From contig CM019063.1 of assembly GCA_009667805.1 (NCBI GenBank), positions 189,592,661 through 189,656,660 of the forward strand: DNA of 64,000 nucleotides. The letters are read 5' to 3'. Shown here piece by piece: positions 12,300 to 24,186 of this stretch (its first letter is position 1; each line of letters starts with the position of its first letter). A program made the translations under genes and the position numbers. A model generated the notes under the pieces. The model did not search any database and had not been told where the DNA came from. It saw only the letters and a list, made by a program, of their open reading frames with translations. The stretch comes from Leptobrachium leishanense (Eukaryota > Chordata > Amphibia > Anura > Megophryidae).

Positions 12300-12712
12300 T
12301 TCGTTACTGACTCTGGCCCCTTCTTCACACTGTAATCAATCCTTGCGAGCCATATGGCAATGGCTGCATCTATCTCATTTATTGTTAATCTATTCATTTG
12401 GCTATACAGTCACTCATTTGCTCCCAACAACACAAAGTCCAAATTTTAGACCTCAAGGCCCTTTATCAATACAAAATTACTTCCAACTTAGTTCCTAATT
12501 TTACCTTTAACAATAATTGCAAATGGCCCCATTTGTAAAAGAAATTAAGTAAGTAACAATGTATACAAATCAGAGAGCTGTGTTTTGGTGTTATCTTTTC
12601 CTAAATTCTCCTTCTGTCAAACTTATTTGTTAACATTTTTGTTTGCTTTGTCCTACCCATTATATGGCGCTGCAGAGTGTGTTGGCACTTTATAAATAAC
12701 TGCAATTGCAAT
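12300..12712 (+). repeat. Possible degraded L2-type LINE 3' end
   Basis: The end (GGCGCTGCAGAGTGTGTTGG followed by CACTTTATAAATAACTG) resembles the vertebrate L2/CR1-type 3' end, as does the better copy at 41.38-41.43 kb. Upstream text is too decayed to translate. The left limit is a guess. Confidence 0.4.
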
Positions 12713-13940
12713 TGATGATGGTCAAATCCAGTCCCAACCAATCCCAGCTAACAGAAGGTTAGTATGTCCAGTATGAGTAAAGCTCAGTGTTACAAGGCTT
12801 CGAAACTAAAACATAAATTTTATTAGTGATCTGAATGTGTAAAGTTGCACGAATAAATGGGATTTGTTTCAAGGCAAACGAATAGTGTCATATGACATTA
12901 TATTGTTTTAGAAGCAAAACATTTTTGAGGTTTCAGATTTATATTATGTCAAGCGACACAATTTAATATTTTGTAAACATTGCGATAATGGATTAAATTG
13001 CCGCATTTAACGTGTGGGTTGTTTAGTTTGCTTTTTCATATTGAGTCAAGAAAGAGATTAATGATACCAGTAAATAGCTGCACGAAAGCTTTCTAGTGAA
13101 ACAGAAAAAAAAAATCACATTCAATTGGACTGTGTCTTCCAAGACCTTTATGAACTTATTTTCTTTTAGGGGGAGACTAAACCAAGTGACTTTGGCTTAG
13201 CCTAGACTTTACAAAGGGTTCACATTAGGGTCACTATGGCAGGTCGGCAGACAAACAAATTACTTGTCCTGAAAACAAGGTCACTCAGATGTCACTGGTC
13301 AAAAATAACTACAGAAAGGGGCTTACTCTTTCATGAAAAGAGAGTTATGCTGATGAGAAGAGAATTATGTTCACCAGACATGCTATAAAAAAACAATATC
13401 TATCTATCTGTTGTAGCTATAAAAATAGCTATAAAACTAGAAATACAACACCTGAACTTTTTTCAAAGGGCCATATGAACATTTAAAAACAAAACCCGAA
13501 ACAAAGAGGTAAAGTTGTCAAATATATATTTTATTGTATAGTTTATTATTTCTGAGAATGACAATGATATAAAGTAGGCTGAATAATAGTAATAAATACA
13601 CATTTCAACGTCCCATTTAGGTCAAATATCAAAACTATGTTAATGTATAATTATAGCATACAATGGGCTCGATTTGATCAAATTGGCAACCGTTCCTAAA
13701 AAATGTCAGCTAGTTTCAATTGATATATTCTTAGAAACACCGGCTGAGTCATTCCAATGCATTTGGACAGACCTAAAATCCCCAAAATGACTCTATTTGG
13801 AAAGTAATCAAGCTGGTACAAAGCCTGGAATAGCAAATTTTTCGTCAGAAAATGTGGTAATTAGCACGTTATTTAGAACAGGATATCAATATTAGTGTGG
13901 GTTTACCACTTCTTTCTTCGCAGATTGAAGACTTGTTTAA
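12713..13940. other. No recognisable feature
   Basis: AT-rich, apparently unique sequence with no ORF worth reporting. Confidence 0.5.
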
Positions 13941-13944
13941 ATGT

Positions 13945-14300
13945 CAAATCAAATCAAAATAAGCTTTATTGGCAGGACCAAATACATTTTAGCATTGCCA
14001 AAGCATATGGGGAGGTTATATGGGGTGGAGGGGGGGTAGTGGGACATATATGGGGGGAATAGGCAAGTCCATGGACATTATCAGGGGTCCAGGGTAGTCA
14101 TCAACATGTCTTGAAAAAGCCCTTGGTGTCCAGGAGGTAATTAGCAACAACACAGACTGGGGAGCTGTACCTAAGGGACAAGGCATGTTGATGGCTGCAC
14201 TGGACATTTAAATGAGTATTCAGGCTTTGATGGGGGTAGAGGGAAAAAATTGAGGGTTTCATTGTGGTCTTCCCTTTTTTTACTCCCTCATGAGACATTT
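13945..14300 (-). repeat. LINE-like 3' end, minus strand
   Basis: Read on the minus strand, 14020-13945 gives CTTTGGCAATGC, then a CCAATAAAGC polyadenylation-like motif and a short (TTTGA)n tail at the 3' edge. This layout fits the 3' end of a non-LTR retrotransposon. The minus-strand ORFs at 14016-14298 may be 3' UTR or decayed coding sequence. The clade is not determined. Confidence 0.4.
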
Positions 14301-16060
14301 ATCAACACCTTTCAGCGCTTGATATTTTTTCTGAGTTTGGCTTACTGATAAAATTGACCCCTCCCCCTTGAATTTCCATTAGCGAGCATCGGTGCGAGTA
14401 CCGAAAATTTAACCCAATTTGTAACAGGAAACAAAATGCCATGACGCTCTCAATTAAACCTGCCAATCCAAAAGGTGGCCGAATTGTGGCTGAAAAGAAC
14501 CCAGTAATATTTGCCCATTGAGGCAAATTTAATCAAGTCCTTTATTTGGTGTGAGCTGATGTGAATAGAGGAACCATCAGTAATTTTTAGCACATTTAAC
14601 AATGAACCACGTTGGACAAATTAAAAAGTGATCTTAATAATTAAATCAACTTGATGAGGGAATTGCAACCCTCATACCTGCAACATACAGTCCCCCCTTT
14701 TCTCACCCTACACTAAATTTTTAAAACACAAACCATACAAGAAGCCCCTCTAGTCCTCCGATCGTCTCAACATATGGAGCTCAAGCTGAGGACGTTTCAA
14801 GGCCTCAAGACATTCTCTGATGTTGTCTACGGCTGCACAAGTTAAAATCTAAAATATTATCCCGAAGATTCAAATTATATCTCCAGGGAAGATAGAATTA
14901 TTCTCGTTGTTATTTTCCTAAGGGTTAGTCGTCTGGGGTTTAAGGAAATGTGATTCAGATATTTGTGCAGCTCCTGCTGAGCTGATGACAGTATCCTGGG
15001 AAGCTGCTGGCAGAATCCATTCTTTCCCTGTCAAACAGCACAAGACAAATCTATTTCACCCATTTAGTGCTGGAAAGACCAGAGGGCTGGGTAAAGTAAA
15101 ATGTTATCTGTGAACTCCAAAGCAAACGCGTTAAACATAACCATATGTGTTAACTGTAGATTAACAAATACAAGCTACAAAACAGATCTACTTTTTGTGA
15201 CTTCTTTCGTTGTCAGAGGTCTGTGATACAGAGTTACCAAACTCTTATTAAAGGACAACAGGCACCTAAGATTTTTTTTTCCTTTTTTTATAATGATGAA
15301 AGCACACTTTTCTTTTTAATTATCATGGTTATTTCTTATGGGTAAAATAAACTGTACAGATTAAGCAGTGAAAGATATGTTTTCTGAAGTACAGACGTCA
15401 AGGAAGGATTTGTATTTTTAGTAACTGAAACAAGCCTGGCATGCACTTTGTAATTGTGTGTTATTGGTCTTTAAGATATCACGGACTGTGAGTAAAAGAA
15501 AAAAAAATTATTAAATAGATTATTGAAACAATAAATTTAACAATAGATGTTAAGGGATGAGTGTTTTGTATGTTGTCTTCGTATTGGTTTTATGCAAAGT
15601 GGTTTCCTGTATGTGATGCCAAGTACATTAGGCCTTGATCGGTAAAAGATATGCATAGTGTGTAATTGTGTATTAGAGGGGCAATACTATTTTATTTTGT
15701 CTATATATTAGTATTAAAAGACTACAAATTGTGACAGAGTCCATATGTATTAGTAGGGAGCAATTACTCTGTTACTTATTATCCACTGCATGACATAGAT
15801 ATGTCTGTGTATTAGGAATAAGATATTAAGTGTCCTTATATTAGGTTGAGACAGTTTTACGTGGTGTGGCGCCTCTCTACTTGAAGCAGGCTGTTACACC
15901 GTGAATTAGGAGGAGGAGAAGATTGCTACATATAGTGGTGTTTGTGTATTACTAGGGAATGAGAAGTATGTGTCCCTGATGCCTCTCTAAGGATATGGAT
16001 AAAGTGCGTGAAATGTCCAAAGTGTCAGACACAGAACAGTGTAATGTGTATCTGTTTCTC
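14301..16060. other. No recognisable repeat; apparently single-copy
   Basis: This stretch shows none of the repeat families seen elsewhere in the window and no ORF with a motif. With 12.7-13.9 kb and 61.2-62.7 kb, it is among the most unique-looking parts of the window. Confidence 0.45.
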
Positions 16061-16070
16061 ATATGTGCAG

Positions 16071-16172
16071 GAATCCATGGAAGATGCAGTGACTGACAGC
16101 ACAGCTTTTCTTGAGCTGCTGGATGAGTGTAAAGTTCAAAAGTTCACTTCAAGCAAAGAGATATTTTTGTGA
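16071..16172 (+). other. Weak exon candidate
   Basis: A pyrimidine-rich tract ending in TGCAG (16066-16070) is followed by an open frame of 33 codons to a TGA. It reads ESMEDAVTDSTAFLELLDEC, then KVQKFTSSKEIFL. The composition is protein-like, acidic and leucine-rich, in contrast to the surroundings. No family is recognised and no strong donor site follows. It may equally be chance. Confidence 0.15.
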
Positions 16173-16813
16173 TCCCTCCCGCTAAAGGTGAAATCCATGC
16201 TGCCAGAATTAAAAAAAAACGTCTTTTTGAGTATCACCACTTAACCTGTTCCCTGCTAGAAACAAATATCCCAAACTAAATGGTAGTGGACTCTCAGATG
16301 CAACTAGAAATGTAAAAAAAAGAGTAAATTATGGGAAGGGGAAGAGATGTGTAAAAGTGCTTAGAATAGAAAAATTGAACTTTTTTTTAACACCTTCATA
16401 AACTTCTCCTATTTTGGAGTCAAATGCAAACACACATTGATGAGGTGCCAATGTCTCTTAATCAATTGCAACAGGGGATTTGCTGGGCGCACGTGCTGAT
16501 GATTAGAGAAGAAATGTAAAATCGTACAACACACATCCTGTGACCTAGGTTAAAAAAGATGAATGCACATGGACTGCACATGCAGTTTGCATTATAAGAT
16601 TCATTGAAACTTTGCTTTCTTCAACAGATATCTAATGCGTTGCAAACAAAACTGTGATCTAAGATAAACCATGAAAATAATTTCTTTTCTTGCTAATCCA
16701 AACTTTTTTTTAGAGAACAAACATCTTAAGGGGATAGCTGTGTGTTGTTCGACTGTTCCCTAATGCATCATGTTCTCTTTAAATCTTAGAGAAAGCCAAA
16801 TACCCTAAAACGA

Positions 16814-16950
16814 AGATGTCAAACAATGGCCCCCAGATGTCTCCGCGCCACAGCTTCCATGATTCTCTGACCATCTATTGCATTCAACGATTTCTGGGAG
16901 CTGTAGGCAATTTACATCTGGGAGGCCAGAGTTTGAGAACCCTGCTCTAC
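16814..16950. mobile_element. Degraded MITE
   Basis: The left text GATGTCAAACAATGGCCC and the right text GAGTTTGAGAACCCTGC look like worn terminal inverted repeats around a CTTCCATGATTCTCTG core. A sibling lies at 34796-34915 with the same core. No TSD can be read with confidence. Confidence 0.5.
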
Positions 16951-17274
16951 AACCAATCACGTTAAGAAATGGAGAAGGTATCTGGAAAGGAGAAGCACTT
17001 CACAAACAAAGTAGAGTTTTAATGAATTTCGAATGAGTTTGAGAGATTTTTTGTAAAAGAAATAAAATATGCCCACAAACCACAAATAATATTTGCAAGA
17101 TTAATTTTGTAATTTAATGTATTAAAAACATATTGTAATGTATTAAAACGTATTTTAAACATGCTAAAGCTGTCAGGATTCTTGTTTGAGTATTCCTAAA
17201 CCACCCTGTATCCAGCCACATACCAGAAGTGCTTACAACTTTTACATGTTGTAGATTAACACCATCATGACCAG

Positions 17275-18047
17275 GCGGTTTTACCATTGTGTGTCTGAAA
17301 ATACCCACTGCTGTTTTGACATTTCTGCACTGTTTGTGTTTAGGTCTAATTTTCCTCTTACTCGTTTATGGAACCCACACATGTAATATATGTTTTTTCT
17401 CGACATTAAATGTGCTTTCTAAAGATACCATTATTTTCATCATATCAAATATAATTTACTACAAAACAAATTATAAAATATGATGACAAAAATGGAAAAA
17501 ACATACTTTTTTGACCTTGAATCCCCAAAATCTACAACCGCCAAAAAAGACCTCAACTAAATAGTTTAATTTTTTTTTACTGAAATTAGAAATACTCAAC
17601 TTTTACAAGTTTTTGCTTTTTAACCCCTTCAATGCTGAGCCATTTCACCTCTGTGCTGAGCTCATTTTGAACTTTTTATGTTCATCATTTTTAAATGTGA
17701 TTTGAAGTCCTATTTTATTATAACCCAGACAATTTTTTTTCAAACCCCACTTTTTTATTTGTTAATTTTTTTTAAATTTTTTAAATTTTTTTATTTTTAC
17801 ACCAAACCTAGTCATGATTGGTATCATTGGAAGGTCATGATCAGGCCTTTCCAATGATGCCAAAGATGACCCTCTAGATCGGAGATACAGAGATCCAAAT
17901 GATCCCTCTAGCTCCACTTGGCAGCTAGTGGGTTAACTGTCCAACTTACGTCATTGCACATATGGCAATGATGCCAGTGGGTGAGGGTGACTCCACCTCC
18001 AGGAGCGAATCACAATCTGGCACCTAAGGGGTATACACCTAAATGTA
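17275..18047 (+). repeat. Dispersed repeat, copy 1
   Basis: The stretch from about 17616 (CTTCAATGCTGAGCCATTTC) to 18035 matches the order of motifs at 38160-38770. Shared motifs are TGTGCTGAGCTCATTTT-like text, a TTTAAATG(T/C)GATTT segment, ATAACCCAGACA, and a GGTATCATT(G/C)(G/A)AA block with an inverted repeat. The class is unknown and there is no coding capacity. Confidence 0.6.
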
Positions 18048-18086
18048 TCCTTCCTGGTAAAATACTTTATAAATAAATAAATAAAA
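18048..18086 (+). repeat. LINE/SINE 3' tail fragment
   Basis: This is a short copy of the TATCCTTCCTGGTAAAATAC family ending in (ATAA)n. It directly abuts the right end of the repeat at 17275-18047. Confidence 0.7.
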
Positions 18087-18392
18087 CAAAGAGATCCACG
18101 CTGAAAAGGGCAGACTCCGTTCTCTCCAGCGGTGCCTTTCTTTTTTTCCTATCTGCAGCCATTCAGGGGTTGGAGTGGGCTCCAAAGCAGCCCCCTCCCC
18201 TTCACATTCTTCCCTACAGGCGCCGGGGGTGCCCGGCGATGACATCACAGTCCACAGTGATGACATCATCGCAAAGGCTGGAGCCCATAAAACCATTGTG
18301 CAGGTTTCAAGGAAGCCAGACCGACATAGGACCCTGTCCAGAGAGTAGAGTATAGGGAGGGAGCAGGGATATGGGCAGCTCTAACAAAATTC

Positions 18393-19310
18393 TAAAGGTC
18401 AAATTACAATCTAGGTGCTAACGTTAACGTTCACCTGCGTGAGCATTAACGTTAGCCGCGGGGTCTACCACATATTACAATCGAAACGCAAACGGGTTAA
18501 GTAACTCGTTTGCGTTTGGTACCTTGCGCTTTTCAGCGCGAGTTTACTGTACTTTGCGCTCTCTATATGTAACATGGGGAGTGCAAAGTGTTAATCAGCG
18601 TTAGGATTACAAAGTCCTCATTTATTTATTTATTTATTTTATTTATAAAGGATTTTACCAGGAAGGATACATTGAGATTTCTCTCGTTTTCAAGTATGTC
18701 CTGGATTCAAGAACATTGACGGTTTACAGTTACAGAAATACAAAGTAATACAATGCAAGATATTAAAAAAAAAAAAAAAAAAACAACACAATGCTGATTA
18801 ACGTCCGGCTCTGGTTAGCGGAAAGATAACCAAAGCCAGGACTTGGTGTTAACGGATTCCGCTTCTGCAGAATCCGTTAACACCAGTCAAAAAACTAATG
18901 AAAAGAATCGCATACTTACCTCCTGTCCCACGGCGAGGACCGCGGCTCCAACCGCCTCCTCTGTCCGGCGGGAGCAGGAAGAGACTGGGGGAAGAAGTTC
19001 CTCAGTCTCCCTTTGCATATCACTACGGCGACCGGCCGGATCTCGCGAGGCGAGATCAGGCAGGTCATGTGACCGCCGGCGTCTGGCTCAAAGGAGACCT
19101 ATGGACTCCACTGAGTGGATGATCGCGGCTGCTCTCAGCGCTGCCGCGAGCATCCCGGGGCGTAGCGCCCGCTACAAATGCAGGCAGCATTTTTTGCGCC
19201 TGCATTGCAATCCCCCGTTAAAACGGGGGCGGTAGGGGGAAAACCTGCGGGCGCAGTTTTTTTCTTCCTACCACCCCCATTTTAATGCGGGGATTGTAAT
19301 GTAGCCCTAA
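18393..19310. mobile_element. 0.9-kb TIR repeat, copy 1
   Basis: The left end (AAGGTCAAATTACAATCTAG) and right end (GGGATTGTAATGTAGCCCTA) form a diverged terminal inverted repeat. The element is GC- and CpG-richer than its flanks (AACGTTAACG, GCGCTTTTCAGCGCG, CTCGCGAGGCGAG). A LINE/SINE tail (18620-18783) has inserted into it. A second copy spans about 55985-56907. ORFs in 18843-19235 lack motifs. The superfamily is unknown. Confidence 0.7.
18620..18783 (-). repeat. LINE/SINE 3' tail copy, minus strand
   Basis: The (TTTA)n tail is at the left, followed by TTTTACCAGGAAGGATACAT, TGAGATTTCTCTCG and an AAGTATGTCCTGGATTCAAG block. It ends in a poly-A tract that marks the 5' truncation point or a second tail. 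It is nested within the 0.9-kb repeat and so is younger than it. Confidence 0.8.
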
Positions 19311-19311
19311 A

Positions 19312-19851
19312 TGTGTTATTCAAAAAGTTCTGAACCTGCCAACGTAAGGTGCATTTTTGGAGCAGCTCGTCTATTATGAAAGCTGTCAATTTGTCGAATA
19401 CTGTTTCAATCAATTTCAGTCAATTTGCCGAATTCTTTTCATTTTCAGAAAAAAGCGTTTTCATTTATTTATTTTTTAGAACACCTTTTTGTATCATTTT
19501 GTATTGTTTAGGCACCTTTTTGATTCTCAATATTTTTTTAAAGCCTTTTTTTATGTTGTAACAAACCTTTTCATTATTTTAGAAAGGACTTTTTTATTAT
19601 ACACACACATTTCATTGCTTTTTTATTAGTTTAAATAACTATTAGAAGAATAGCAGAGTTTTGCTTTTTTTGCAGTTCGTCAATGTTCGGCAGTAACTTT
19701 GGCGCTCTTCAGCGGTCAGTTCGGCGGTTCTCGGGGACTCTATCGTTGGCACACTTCAGTGACCTGGCGGTGAATAGTAAATTTCTCGCAGGGTGGGCGA
19801 AATGGAATTGCTCAGAACTACAAAGCACCGAATTTTTTCTGAATAACCCCT
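19312..19851. mobile_element. MITE, CAGGGTTATTC family, diverged
   Basis: It starts GTGTTATTCAAAAAG and ends CTGAATAACCCC, a worn version of the family terminus. The interior has the typical T-rich core and GTTCGGCAGTAACTTTGG-type text. It begins directly at the right edge of the 0.9-kb repeat. Confidence 0.6.
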
Positions 19852-20497
19852 TAATTCCTAACTGAGAAATAATCTAAATAAATAGAAATAAGTGGTCTTG
19901 CTTCTACTTTAATTTGGAGGTGCCTTTCCTGGATAGCATTAATAGATTAAGCATATGGAAGAGCAAATTTTTTCAAAAATGCATGGATTAAGACAAAACA
20001 AAACAAAACAAAAAAATAGAGCTTTCCTCTCGGGCAATGTGATCAGATGTTCAATTTGTTAATGTTCACAATCTCTGTCTTGGATTTTTGAGGCATAGTA
20101 TTTGAGACACAAGTGTTGTCTCACAAACACCTCTTGTTGAGTTCTGGCTGTTGCTTCACTCATATCTCTATGTCTTTTAGGAATTCGGAATTCAAATCAG
20201 TGCCTATTCTAAATAACATGTACCACTTTGCTCTAACGCTTTCTATGACATTGTAAACTTGACAAACACGCTTCAATGCATAACAAATACATGCTCATGG
20301 CTTCAATAGCAACCTAAAAATGAAAATATATATTTTTTGCTGAATTACTTTTGTACATTTGCATATTCAGCAGCTTTCTCCTCATTAAAATGAACAGATA
20401 CATATCTCATTTAAAAAAGTTTAAACATATGATTCCATTTATGACTTAAATAAAAAAAAAAGTCAATTAATTAATTTATTTAATACGTCATAATATA
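19852..20497. other. No recognisable feature
   Basis: AT-rich sequence between a MITE and a Tc1 element, with no ORF of note. Confidence 0.5.
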
Positions 20498-22128
20498 TCA
20501 GTGAGGTCCATGTATATATATTTGGAAACAGGCACAATTTTAGTTTTTTCAGGTATTTACCAAAACATATTCAAGCTATATTAATATAATGGATATGGGC
20601 TGAACGTGCACTCTTTCAGGTTAATTTGAGGATATGTACATCCAAAGTGGACGAAGGGTTTAGGAATTACAGCTCTTAAAAAGTAGCCAGCCATCTCCCC
20701 TTTTTCAAGGTACCAAAAGTAATTGGACAATTGAATCAAAAGCTGTTTAATGGCCAGGTGTGGGCTACTCCTTCATTATTTCTTCATCAATTATGCAGGT
20801 AAACGGTCTGGAGGTGATTCTAAGTGTGGTATTTGCATTTGGAATCTGTTGCTGTGAACCTACATCATGTGATCAAAGGAGCACAAGTGAAACAGGCCAT
20901 TGTAAGGCTTCAAAAACAATACAAACCCATTAGAGAGAGAGCAGCAACATTAGGAGAGGCCAAATCAACAGTTTGGTACATTCTGAGGAAAGATGAACGC
21001 ACTGGTGAGTTCAGCAACATAAAGAGGCCTGGACGTCCACGGAAGACAACAGTGGTGGATGATCACAGGATCCTCTCTATGGTAAAGAAAAACCCCTTCA
21101 AAACATCCAGACAAGTGCAGGACATTCTCCAGGAGGTGGGCTTATCATTGTTAAAGTCTACATTAAAGAGAAGACTTCATGAGTGCAAATACAGAGGGTT
21201 TACCACAAGGTGCAAACCATTCATAAACCTGAAGAATAGAAAAGCCAGATTATATTTTGCCAAAAAACATCTAAAAAGGCCAGACAAGTCCTGGAAAAGC
21301 ATTCTTTGTATGGCTGGAACTAAGATTAATCTGTACCTCAATGGCGGGAAGAAAAAAGTGTGGAGAAGGCTTGGGACAGCTCATGATCCAAAGCACACAA
21401 CGTCATCTGTAAAACATGGTGGAGGCAGTCTTATGGCATGGGCATGCATGGCTTCCAGTGGCACTGGGTCATTGATGTTTACTGATGATGTGACAGTAGA
21501 CCGAAGTAGCCAGATGAATTCAGCAGTGTTTAGAGATATACTGTCAGCCAGATTTAGCCAAATACAGCAAAGTTCATTGGACGGCGCTTCACAGTACAGG
21601 TGGACAATGATCCAAAACACACTGCAAAAGCAACCCAGGAGTTTTTGAAGGAAAAGAGTGGCATATTCTGCAATGGCAAAGTCAATCACCTGATCTCAAC
21701 CCAATTGAGCATGCATTTCACTTGCTGAAGGCAAAACTAAAGGCAGAAATAAACACGAAACGAAGAAACTGAAGACAACTGTAGTTAGAACCTTTGCAAA
21801 GCATCAGAAAGGAGGATATCAAGTCTTTGGGTTCCAGACTTTAGACAGTCATTGCCAGTAAAGGATTCTCGACGAAATATTAAAAATTAACCTTTTATTT
21901 ATGGTTATATTCATTTGTTCAATTACATTTGAGCCCCTGAAAATGGGGGGACTCTGTGAAAATGGTTGAAATTCCTAACATATGCTCTTGATATTTATGT
22001 TCAACCCCTTGAATTAAAGCTGAAAGTCTGTACTTCAAATTAATTTGGTTTGTTTTGCTTTAATTTTATTCTTGTGGCATACAGAGCCAAAAGTATGAAA
22101 AGTGTCCAAATATATATGGACCTAACTG
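20498..22128 (+). mobile_element. Tc1-like transposon A (decayed)
   Basis: The right terminus reads GTCCAAATATATATGGACCT then AACTG and is followed by TA. The left terminus (CAGTGAGGTCCATGTATATA) is its diverged partner. The inner part of the left arm (TTTGAGGATATGTACATCCA) shares sequence with the arms of element B at 32880. Long arms with inner direct repeats are typical of IR/DR Tc1 elements. The transposase inside is broken. Confidence 0.85.
20824..21648 (+). pseudogene. Tc1 transposase relic (element A)
   Basis: The frame encodes the paired-type helix-turn-helix DNA-binding half (VKQAIVRLQKQYKPIRERAA and RPGRPRKTT) and the start of the catalytic domain (HGGGSLMAWACM). The first catalytic aspartate block, normally W(S/T)DE or similar, reads MAGTKINLY here, so the Asp is lost. 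Near 21580 the frame shifts: the DNA for the second block (GTGGACAATGATCC) lies in another frame, and the C-terminal SPDLNPIE region is also out of frame. The extra N-terminal residues are probably read-through of non-coding sequence. It is certainly inactive. Confidence 0.85.
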
Positions 22129-22130
22129 TA

Positions 22131-23730
22131 CTTTTTTTTAGTACTGGCAATGTGAGTTCTGTGTCTTGTTCCCTGTAGAAAATTATACACAGGAAGTAAA
22201 GGCCTTGAAGACTTAACTAATTTCAACTGCGGAAAGTATTTCACATTCTCATGTAAATATTTTGAACAACTAGATAATTTCTCAATATGGAGATAGCAAC
22301 AAAATGCACTATATTCAATTTCTGCACAATTTTTTGCAGAAACCCTTTTCCAAAAGTATGAAATGTTCGGCTGGACTATCCAGCTAATAAATGAATATGT
22401 GATACTCTGCAAACCCCTCTGAAGAGGGTCACCGGCAAAGGCGGATAGTGAGAGGAGCGCAAGTCAAGGTGTCTCAGAAGAGCAATATTTATAAAGTGTG
22501 AGACATCTGGTCTCCTGCTCCATGCAAGTGCGCAGGAAGGGGAGGGGGGGTTTCTGGAGGGTTCTGGGAATCTTCCCACCTCGCTGTGATCCTAAATACA
22601 CAACCCAGAGAAGGTGCTTCATCTGAAGGCACTTCCCTCCCAACTGTATGGTAAAACTTTCCAGACCTGCAGATTTATGGTGTGTTTCACATTTGGAACA
22701 TGCTTAGATCAGGCATGGGTGATGAAAGGGTGAGCTGTTTGCATGTGTGGAGATGCGTATAGCAACAGTTCATCCTTGCGGACATTTTTTAGACTTTTGT
22801 TTGTAAGAAATCAACAATGGTTGGATCTGAATGAAGATCTGAACTAATCACAAACCAACCTTTGATGAACATATTCTCTGTGATCTGACTTGGTCCATAG
22901 CAATACAGACTCATATCATCTGGGGGCTCCGAAAATGTCATTTGAAAGTTTAAACAACTTCTCTTTGTGGATGCACCAATCAGCATTACACGTTTTTTCT
23001 TTGATTTTCTCTCAATTCTCAGAAGATAATGAATGAAATTGGGAAGACTTTAAAACCTGCATATTCTGGTAAACATGTGTACGCATTTTGATTACGTTAG
23101 ATAATTCTGTGGTTTATATGGTCTTATCTTTGATTCAAGTGAAAGCTGTCCCTGGATGGCAATGTCTATAAGCATGAAAATTCTAAAAAACATTGGGTAT
23201 GGGGTGTTTCTTTTTAAATAAAGATCTACGCAAGCCTAGCTGCACATTATGATAACACGGTACATTTAGATTAAGCGTGCAGGGCACTTAAAAAATAGTG
23301 CGAGTGCTGCTCATACCATAACGCAGGTGCCTTGTATGTAATAGCTGAGTTATATAGCTTTTTCACAGCGTAATTATTCTTCTGTTTACATGCTGTTTAG
23401 AGTGTGATACAAGGAACCGCAAAGAAAAGTAATATATGCTCCAAAAGCATAACTGGCTAACCATAATTACCTCTTAAGCTTACAGCTTCTCTAACCCTTA
23501 GCCTCCTCACTCCTTAGCACATATATACCAAAGTAATCCCTCCAGACCACCATAAGTCAATGCACCTTGGTTCCTGTACAACATTGTAAACCGATGTATT
23601 TTTTGTGAGGTTTGTTATTTTTATTTAAGTAACATTATACTTTCTACATGATGGTAGGTGACAGTTTTAAGTATATGTTTTATATATTTAATTCTTTTAC
23701 GTGCGTCTGTTCACATTTACTAACCATATT
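22131..23730. other. No recognisable gene
   Basis: No coding signal or repeat family is recognised apart from general AT-richness. The minus-strand ORFs near 22122-22986 lack motifs. Confidence 0.45.
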
Positions 23731-23822
23731 TATTTAGAAAGTATTTTACCAGGAAGGATACATTGAGATTTCTTTAGTTTTCAAGTATGTCCTGGGTTCA
23801 AGAACATTGAATTTTTACAGTA
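23731..23822 (-). repeat. LINE/SINE 3' tail copy, minus strand
   Basis: It starts TATTTATTTAGAAAGTATTT, then TACCAGGAAGGATACATTG, and runs through the GTCCTGGGTTCAAGAAC block. It forms an inverted pair with the plus-strand copy 160 bp downstream. Confidence 0.8.
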
Positions 23823-23985
23823 GGAGAATGCCTGGCTCCTGTATACATTAGGCAGACTGATAGCACTTTAAGAAAAAAAATTAAAGCCAAATGCATAAAG
23901 CCATCAAATCTTCCCCCAGTCTAAAGTCACTCAAGAGCTCCCTATTAACATACCTCAATATTACGGAATGCACCTGTAAATATGT

Positions 23986-24186
23986 AACATAATGACTATT
24001 TACTACATATTTATTTTCTGGTAATCTGTATATTTGTGTTATTTTTATATCTTGCATTGTATTACTTTGTATTTCTGTAACAACTGTAACATTTTAATGT
24101 TCTTGTACCCAGGACATACTTGAAAACAAGAGAAATCTCAATGTATCCTTCCAGGTAAAATACTTTATAAATAAATAAATAAATAT
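23986..24186 (+). repeat. LINE/SINE 3' tail copy, longest
   Basis: This is the most complete copy along with 55419-55610. It starts near TTTACTACATATTTATTTTC and passes TTGCATTGTATTACTTTG and CCCAGGACATACTTGAAAAC. It ends TATCCTTCCAGGTAAAATAC plus (ATAA)n. No tRNA-like head or RT sequence is visible, so LINE tail and SINE cannot be told apart. Confidence 0.8.
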
